Below are positions 7,975-11,983 of a stretch of DNA of 11,983 nucleotides, in pieces. The notes below the pieces were generated by a model that searched no databases, was not told the DNA's origin, and worked only from the letters and a program-made list of their open reading frames with translations. Position 1 is the first letter of the stretch. Every line of letters begins with the position of its first letter. Position numbers and translations under genes: made by a program. Source of the DNA: Lachnospiraceae bacterium (GTDB lineage: Bacteria; Bacillota; Clostridia; Lachnospirales; Lachnospiraceae); NCBI GenBank assembly GCA_021202715.1, contig JAJQCL010000001.1, forward strand, positions 1 through 11,983, given 5' to 3'.

Positions 7975-9267
7975 ATGACACGATCAGAGGAACTCTTTGA
8001 GGAAGCGAAGAAATATATCCCTGGCGGGGTTAACAGCCCGGTGCGGGCCTTTGGCTCCATCGGCTCCACGCCGCGGTTCATCCGCAGCGGCTCCGGCGGC
8101 CATATGACGGATGAGGACGGTCTGGAATATGTCGATTTCATCGGCTCTTGGGGTCCCATGCTCCTGGGACACGACCGGGAAGAGGTGAGGGAGAGCGTTC
8201 TGGATGCGGTGAGCCGGGGCTTAAGCTTCGGAGCTGCCACGGAGATCGAAGTGCGGATGGCGCGGCTCATCTGCGAGATGGTGCCCTCCATCGAGATGGT
8301 GCGCATGGTGAACTCCGGCACGGAGGCCGTCATGAGCGCCATCCGTGTGGCCCGTGGCTTCACCGGACGGGATAAGATCGTCAAATTCGACGGCTGCTAT
8401 CATGGCCACTCCGACGGGTTGCTGGTGCGGGCCGGGTCCGGCGTCATGACGGCGGGTGCGCCGGGAAGTCTGGGCGTCCCGGCCGGATGCACGGCGGACA
8501 CACTGACAGCGCGCTACAATGATCTGGCGAATGTCGAGGCGCTCTTCACCGAGAATCCGGGACAGATCGCTGCCGTGATCGTCGAACCGGTGGCGGCCAA
8601 CATGGGTGTGGTGCTGCCGGAGGAGGGCTTTCTTCCGGGACTGCGGGAGCTCTGCACAAAGCACGGCGCGCTGCTGATCTTCGATGAGGTTATCACCGGC
8701 TTCCGGCTGGGTCCCGACGGGGCGCAGGGCTGGTTCGGCGTGACACCCGATCTCACTACATTTGGCAAGATCATCGGCGCCGGTATGCCCGTGGGCGCCT
8801 ACGGCGGCCGCCGGGAAATTATGGAACTGGTCGCGCCTCTGGGCGGCGTCTATCAGGCCGGTACACTTAGCGGCAACCCCGTAGCCATGGCTGCCGGATA
8901 TACACAGCTCTCTCTGATGCAGAAGCACCCGGAATGGTATGAAGAACTGAACGCGAAGGCGGATCACTTCTTCACCTCCATGCAGGAAATCCTGACGCGC
9001 TGCGGGAAGCCGTATCAGGTCAGCCACCTCGGCTCTCTGGGCTGCCTGTTTTTCACCGCAGAGACCGTCCGGGATTACGACAGCGCGAAAACCTCCGATA
9101 CGGCGGCCTTCGCCCGCTACTGCAACTTCATGCTGAACCATGGCGTCTATTTGGCTCCCGCGCAGTTCGAGGCCATCTTCCTCTCCGCCGCACATACGGA
9201 AGAGGACCTGGCGATATATCTGGGGCTGCTGGAGGAATATATGGACGAGAAATCAGGAGACACATGA
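7975..9267 (+). CDS. hemL: Glutamate-1-semialdehyde 2,1-aminomutase
   Basis: PLP-dependent isomerisation of glutamate-1-semialdehyde to 5-aminolevulinate, completing the C5 route begun by HemA. The 430 residues are a normal length. Motifs: IPGGVNSPVRAF (15-26), MVNSGTEAVMSAIRVAR (111-127), KFDGCYHGHSD (137-147), and LIFDEVITGFR with the PLP-contacting Asp237. The PLP Schiff-base lysine is Lys265 in TTFGKIIGAGMPVGAYGG, followed by QAGTLSGNP. The start ATG has AGGAG six bases upstream; the frame is open back to 7918 but that part overlaps the preceding gene. It begins 31 bases after the AAA/PD-(D/E)XK stop, so it probably still depends on read-through from hemB. Its stop overlaps the next start (ATGA, 9264-9267). 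Confidence 0.96.
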   Translation: MTRSEELFEEAKKYIPGGVNSPVRAFGSIGSTPRFIRSGSGGHMTDEDGLEYVDFIGSWGPMLLGHDREEVRESVLDAVSRGLSFGAATEIEVRMARLICEMVPSIEMVRMVNSGTEAVMSAIRVARGFTGRDKIVKFDGCYHGHSDGLLVRAGSGVMTAGAPGSLGVPAGCTADTLTARYNDLANVEALFTENPGQIAAVIVEPVAANMGVVLPEEGFLPGLRELCTKHGALLIFDEVITGFRLGPDGAQGWFGVTPDLTTFGKIIGAGMPVGAYGGRREIMELVAPLGGVYQAGTLSGNPVAMAAGYTQLSLMQKHPEWYEELNAKADHFFTSMQEILTRCGKPYQVSHLGSLGCLFFTAETVRDYDSAKTSDTAAFARYCNFMLNHGVYLAPAQFEAIFLSAAHTEEDLAIYLGLLEEYMDEKSGDT

Positions 9268-9680
9268 TGGAAGAGAAAACGGATTCAAAAAATGTGAAAA
9301 GTATCGAAAAAGCTTTCCGTATTTTGATGCTCTTTGACTGGGAAAACCGTGAACTCTCCCTGACAGAAGTGTCACAGAAAATGGGAATGGCAAAGTCGAC
9401 GGCTTCACGACTCCTGGGAACACTTGTAAATCTGGGCTTTTTGTACCGCAGCCAGGAGACGAACCGCTATCTGCTGGGCAGTGAAATATACTATCTGGGA
9501 CAGATTGCCCGGGACACGAGTGATCTGACGAGACTTTGTCAGCCGGTTCTTCAAAAGCTTACAAAACAGATTCGTGAAACAACGCCAGCTTTTCGTTTTC
9601 CAGAGGACAGTCGATCCATGGAACAGCAGATGCGGGAGGCAGCGGCTGAGCTTTCCAGACAACTCGGATATCAAGTATAA
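9264..9680 (+). pseudogene. IclR-family regulator with effector domain deleted in frame
   Basis: The 138-residue frame keeps both ends of an IclR-family regulator but not the middle. Residues ~11-72 are the winged-HTH domain: SIEKAFRILMLFD, LSLTEVSQKMGMAKSTASRLL, and a wing with GFLYRSQETNRYLLG. Residues 73-107 are the linker helix region ending VLQKLTKQIRETT, which in the family leads into the effector domain. Instead residue 108 jumps to PAFRFPEDSRSMEQQMREA and EISR-like AELSRQLGY, the last helix of the family. Full proteins are about 250 residues, so roughly 110 residues (about 330 bases) are missing without a frame change. AGGAG lies five bases before the ATG. The product could still bind DNA as a dimer but should not sense a ligand. 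I call it a probable pseudogene; a functional shortened repressor is the alternative. It overlaps the hemL stop by four bases. Confidence 0.72.
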
Positions 9681-9702
9681 CAGATGCAGGAGGAATTTTC
9701 GT

Positions 9703-10567
9703 ATGATTCTGTTGGACATTGTGCCGGAAGGCGAGTCTGTTTTCTGTACCGGCAGTTATCTTCAGGTGGTAAAAATTGTTCACAGCTGCGACAATCCAAA
9801 CTGGTTTTTCAGCTTTCATTCTCATCCGGATCAGACAGAGCTGATTTATGATTTATATCGCGGGCGGGAGTGGTACATATACATGGGAAAATACGCCCTA
9901 TCAGGTAAAAACCGGCGACATTGTCATATTTAACAGCGGCGGCATTCATGCCGTTGCTTCCGATCCGGATGATCCGTTGGATGCCTGGACCTGTGGTGTC
10001 AATGGATTTAAACTGCCGGGGCTGCGGGAAAATCATATTCTGCCTGAAAATATGGTTCCTGTTCTGCAGACCGGAGAGACAGCGCCGGTCTTTCAGAGCT
10101 GTATGGAGGAAATCTTCCGGCAGCGCCAGGTGCAGGCAGAGGATTTCTATCCGGTTATTCGCAGTCTGGCGGAGAGCATGGTTCTTCTGGCCTGGCAGAA
10201 AATTCATACGCAGATCAGGAAGCGTGGGGAAAGCCGTGCCGGGTTTGCCGAAGATATCCTGCGGTATATTGATCAGCATTATGCCGAGCCGATGAATATG
10301 GAGGAGCTTTCACGAATCTTTCATATGAGCTCCAGCCATATTTCACACGAGATGACGGCAACCTTTCATATCTCGCCCATTCAGTATCAGATTAAACGCA
10401 GAATCAGTGAAGCTCAATGGGAACTGATTTCCACAGACAGGACAGTGAAGGAGATTGCCGAGCATGTGGGATATGAGAATACAAATCATTTCTCACAGCT
10501 TTTCATGAAACATACAGGGGTGAAGCCGCTGGAATTTCGAGAGAAATATTCAGCGAATCATGAGTAG
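9703..10567 (+). pseudogene. AraC-family regulator, frameshifted by a 7-bp tandem duplication
   Basis: The gene starts at ATG 9703, nine bases after a strong AGGAGG (9688-9693), and runs to TAG 10565-10567 in two frames. The first part (residues 1-49) enters an AraC-type cupin domain with HSHPDQTELIY. Translation then leaves frame and would stop at 9931-9933, giving 76 residues. The second part, open from 9848, has the rest of the cupin (GSGTYTWENTPYQV, GDIVIFNSGGIHAV) and the C-terminal AraC domain. The two helix-turn-helix units lie at about residues 150-171 (MNMEELSRIFHMSSSHISHE) and 198-222 (TVKEIAEHVGYENTNHFSQLF) of the 239-residue fragment. Without the duplicated 7 bases the frames join as ELIYIAGGSGTYTW and give about 285 residues, normal for the family. 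The duplication creates an in-frame ATG at 9848 without a good ribosome binding site, so a DNA-binding fragment could be made only weakly. Confidence 0.85.
9842..9855 (+). repeat. 7-bp tandem duplication TGATTTA x2
   Basis: TGATTTA occurs at 9842-9848 and again directly at 9849-9855, followed by a T that extends the repeat by one base. It lies inside the cupin part of the AraC-family gene. A 7-base gain moves translation by one frame, which is exactly the offset between the two halves of that gene. Confidence 0.9.
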
Positions 10568-10634
10568 ATGAGAACGGCTGTGACAGGAAGAACAGTAAAA
10601 ATATATCTGTGAAATTCAGAAATTTTTTTACAGG

Positions 10635-10669
10635 GACAGAAGTGCTTTTGAGGCTTCTGTCTTTTTTTT
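10635..10669 (+). terminator. Rho-independent terminator
   Basis: A perfect 8-bp stem GACAGAAG (10635-10642) / CTTCTGTC (10654-10661) with an 11-base loop is followed at once by eight T residues (10662-10669). It lies 67 bases after the AraC-family stop codon and should end the long hem-regulator transcript. The opposite strand has no T-run after the hairpin, so it works in one direction. Confidence 0.9.
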
Positions 10670-10680
10670 GGCGCAGAGCC

Positions 10681-10724
10681 AGGGAAGGAGTCTTGCGGCT
10701 TACGCCGCCTCCGGCTCCTGCCGG
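10681..10724. repeat. Paired GC-rich hairpins, possible dispersed intergenic repeat
   Basis: Two short perfect stems stand side by side: GCGGC (10695-10699) / GCCGC (10704-10708) around TTAC, and CCGGC (10711-10715) / GCCGG (10720-10724) around TCCT. An alternative longer fold pairs AGGAG (10686-10690) with CTCCT (10715-10719) around the first hairpin. GC content is well above the A-rich flanks. This form resembles small dispersed palindromic intergenic units, but only one copy is in the window, so repetition is inferred. Confidence 0.45.
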
Positions 10725-10843
10725 ATTGGCTTTTTCAGGAAAATTGAGATGAATTGCAGAAAAATTGGAAAAAGACGGATGGCGAACGTGAATGGGGGAT
10801 TTTGGGGACAAAAAGACAGCAGAAAAATGAGAGCGAAACATTG

Positions 10844-10860
10844 TTTTCATACTATGAAAA
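10844..10860. promoter_or_regulatory. Perfect 17-bp palindrome, candidate regulator site near the -35 region
   Basis: TTTTCATA (10844-10851) and TATGAAAA (10853-10860) are exact inverted repeats around one central C. It lies 14 bases before a TATACT -10-like hexamer, so it covers the place of a -35 element, where no good TTGACA match is seen. That fits an activator or repressor site; the cognate protein is unknown. Confidence 0.5.
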
Positions 10861-10874
10861 AAGAAGGAAAAATA

Positions 10875-10880
10875 TATACT
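10875..10880 (+). promoter_or_regulatory. Probable -10 element of the oxidoreductase promoter
   Basis: TATACT differs from the TATAAT consensus at one base and lies in an A/T-rich stretch 80 bases before the oxidoreductase start and about 205 bases after the terminator. No convincing -35 hexamer is at 16-18 bases upstream; the palindrome at 10844-10860 occupies that area. Transcription would begin near 10887. Confidence 0.45.
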
Positions 10881-10892
10881 TTCGTCACAAAA

Positions 10893-10909
10893 GTTCCGAA
10901 ATGCGGAAC
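10893..10909. promoter_or_regulatory. Inverted repeat GTTCCG-N5-CGGAAC, candidate operator
   Basis: GTTCCG (10893-10898) and CGGAAC (10904-10909) are exact inverted repeats around AAATG. The site falls just after the predicted transcription start, a common position for a repressor operator. A palindrome of this size suits a dimeric winged-HTH regulator; the neighbouring IclR-family gene is one candidate owner, which is inference only. Confidence 0.55.
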
Positions 10910-10960
10910 AAAGTACCACAATATGAGCCTGATAAGGCGGAGAAGGAGGTTACAAGAGTG

Positions 10961-11971
10961 ATGAAGACCATTTTGGTTGGAAGCGGTGCGATCGCTTATT
11001 GTCATGCCCGTGCTCTGAAAGAGGTTGGGGTGAAAGTATTTGCCGTGTACGACGTGCGTGAGGAAGCCGCCGCAAAGCTGGCGGATTTCTGTGGAGCTAA
11101 AGTGCTGAAAAGCATGGAGGAATTTTCAGAGGCCGTCCATGAGGCGGATATGGTCCATCTGTGCACACCGCCGGCGTTTCGACTTTCTTACCTTGAAATC
11201 GCAGCGAAAGCCGGATGCCATATCATCACGGAAAAGCCTATGGCGATTTCTGTGGAAGATGCGGAGAAGATGACTGCGATTGCGAAGGAAAATCATGTGC
11301 AGCTGATGGTGGATTATAATCACCGTTTCCGTCCTGGATTTCGGAAGCTTCAGGAGATTGTTCAGTCCGGACAGCTGGGAGAGATTACGAGTATCTTCGT
11401 GAATCGTATGGGGATGCTGGGAGGATATGCGGGAACCAGCAATGATACCTGGAGAAGAAAACCCGGTTCCGTCTGTGGGATGAGCATTGAGTCCCTTTCA
11501 CATGATATTGATATGATCATTCAGCTGGGAGGTCCTGTTCAGGATGTGAAAGCGGATATCAGGGGAACCTTCCAGGATGTTCCGGAGTTTGACAACAATG
11601 TCCACGCTTCGATGAATCTGAAGAGCGGCGCCATGGCAAATCTCTATGCGACCTGGTCTTCCTGGCTGAACGGCAGTTCGCGGGGCGTGGTAGGAACTGA
11701 GGGAACGGCTATTCTGGAAGGGGACAGCCTCTTTGACTTTAATCGTCTGAGACTCAAGACCAGCAAGATGGAATATGAGGAAGTAATCGAACTGCAGGAT
11801 GTCTATAACTTTGATACTTCATCCTCTTACACGAACATTACCCGCCATTTTCTGGAGAGCCTGGAGGCAAATAAGACCTCCACGGTATCCGGAGAATATG
11901 CTCTCAGCACGCTGCGTGTCTCCCATGCTATCCTGGATGCGGCGGCAACTCAGCAAACTGTAAAATTATAA
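10961..11971 (+). CDS. Gfo/Idh/MocA-family NAD(P)-dependent oxidoreductase
   Basis: A 336-residue cytoplasmic oxidoreductase. The N-terminal Rossmann domain has ILVGSGAIAYCHARAL (4-19) and the family motif TEKPMAISVEDAEKM with its conserved EKP. The C-terminal half is the alpha/beta substrate domain, with SLSHDIDMIIQLGG carrying the His and Asp expected at the active site, and a TEGTAILEGDS strand region. Relatives oxidise or epimerise sugars, inositols and related polyols; this sequence does not tell which. The frame is open back to 10754. AAGGAGGT (10943-10950) supports either ATG 10961 or GTG 10958 three bases earlier; I use ATG. It has its own probable promoter after a terminator, so it is likely a separate unit from the hem operon. 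The region after it is cut off by the window end. Confidence 0.88.
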   Translation: MKTILVGSGAIAYCHARALKEVGVKVFAVYDVREEAAAKLADFCGAKVLKSMEEFSEAVHEADMVHLCTPPAFRLSYLEIAAKAGCHIITEKPMAISVEDAEKMTAIAKENHVQLMVDYNHRFRPGFRKLQEIVQSGQLGEITSIFVNRMGMLGGYAGTSNDTWRRKPGSVCGMSIESLSHDIDMIIQLGGPVQDVKADIRGTFQDVPEFDNNVHASMNLKSGAMANLYATWSSWLNGSSRGVVGTEGTAILEGDSLFDFNRLRLKTSKMEYEEVIELQDVYNFDTSSSYTNITRHFLESLEANKTSTVSGEYALSTLRVSHAILDAAATQQTVKL

Positions 11972-11983
11972 CAGTCATATACA

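Larger units (their letters stand above)
10568..10960 (+). other. 393-bp non-coding stretch between araC-like gene and oxidoreductase
   Basis: This gap holds, in order, a rho-independent terminator (10635-10669), a GC-rich region with compact hairpins (10681-10724), an A-rich stretch, and a probable promoter with two palindromes (10844-10909). It ends in the AAGGAGGT ribosome binding site (10943-10950) of the oxidoreductase. Frames open from 10668 and 10754 cross it, but the first has no recognised protein content. The second is only an upstream extension of the oxidoreductase frame. Confidence 0.7.

Noticed and set aside
8221..9195. 324-codon open frame on the - strand across hemL
   Set aside because: Antisense to hemL, whose catalytic motifs are all present; no motifs of its own.
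10668..10961. 97-codon frame across the oxidoreductase leader
   Set aside because: It crosses the GC-rich hairpins and the promoter region, has no family resemblance and ends in an arginine run from the ribosome binding site region.

Overview
The window reads as part of a chromosome of an anaerobic Gram-positive bacterium of the Clostridia, most likely Lachnospiraceae-like. This is inferred from strong AGGAGG-type ribosome binding sites, tight same-strand packing, the fused cobA-hemD gene, the anaerobic-type cbiC, and an AAA-ATPase-like/PD-(D/E)XK gene of a kind often multicopy in gut Clostridia and Bacteroidetes. All recognised genes are on the + strand.

Region 1 (about 129-6115 and 7975-9267) is a tetrapyrrole operon: cbiC, hemA, sirC, hemC, cobA-hemD, hemB and, after an interruption, hemL. 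HemA and HemL make 5-aminolevulinate from glutamyl-tRNA. HemB makes porphobilinogen, HemC makes hydroxymethylbilane, the HemD half closes it to uroporphyrinogen III, the CobA half methylates that to precorrin-2, and SirC oxidises it to sirohydrochlorin. That is the branch point to cobalamin and siroheme. CbiC is a late step of corrin-ring synthesis, and no hemE or later heme gene is seen, so the cluster appears to serve B12 and siroheme. hemA/sirC and sirC/hemC share ATGA stop/start overlaps.

Region 2 (6116-7943) separates hemB from hemL. It holds one 540-residue AAA-ATPase-like protein with a C-terminal PD-(D/E)XK nuclease-like domain, in clearly lower-GC DNA than the hem genes. It looks like an accessory gene lodged in a biosynthetic operon.

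Region 3 (9264-10669) holds two damaged regulators. The first is an IclR-family protein whose DNA-binding domain is fused in frame to the last ~30 residues of the family, so nearly all of the effector domain is missing. The second is an AraC-family gene frameshifted by an exact 7-bp tandem duplication; removing one copy restores a normal cupin plus double-HTH protein. A strong intrinsic terminator follows.

Region 4 (10670-11971) is a ~290-bp leader with compact GC-rich hairpins, a probable -10 element and two perfect palindromes that may be operators, followed by an intact Gfo/Idh/MocA-family oxidoreductase. Its substrate cannot be read from the sequence.

I see no CRISPR array, tRNA, rRNA, insertion sequence or riboswitch. 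The most informative signals are the regulator decay, the operon interruption, and a SirC that lacks the conserved aspartate of bifunctional siroheme synthases.
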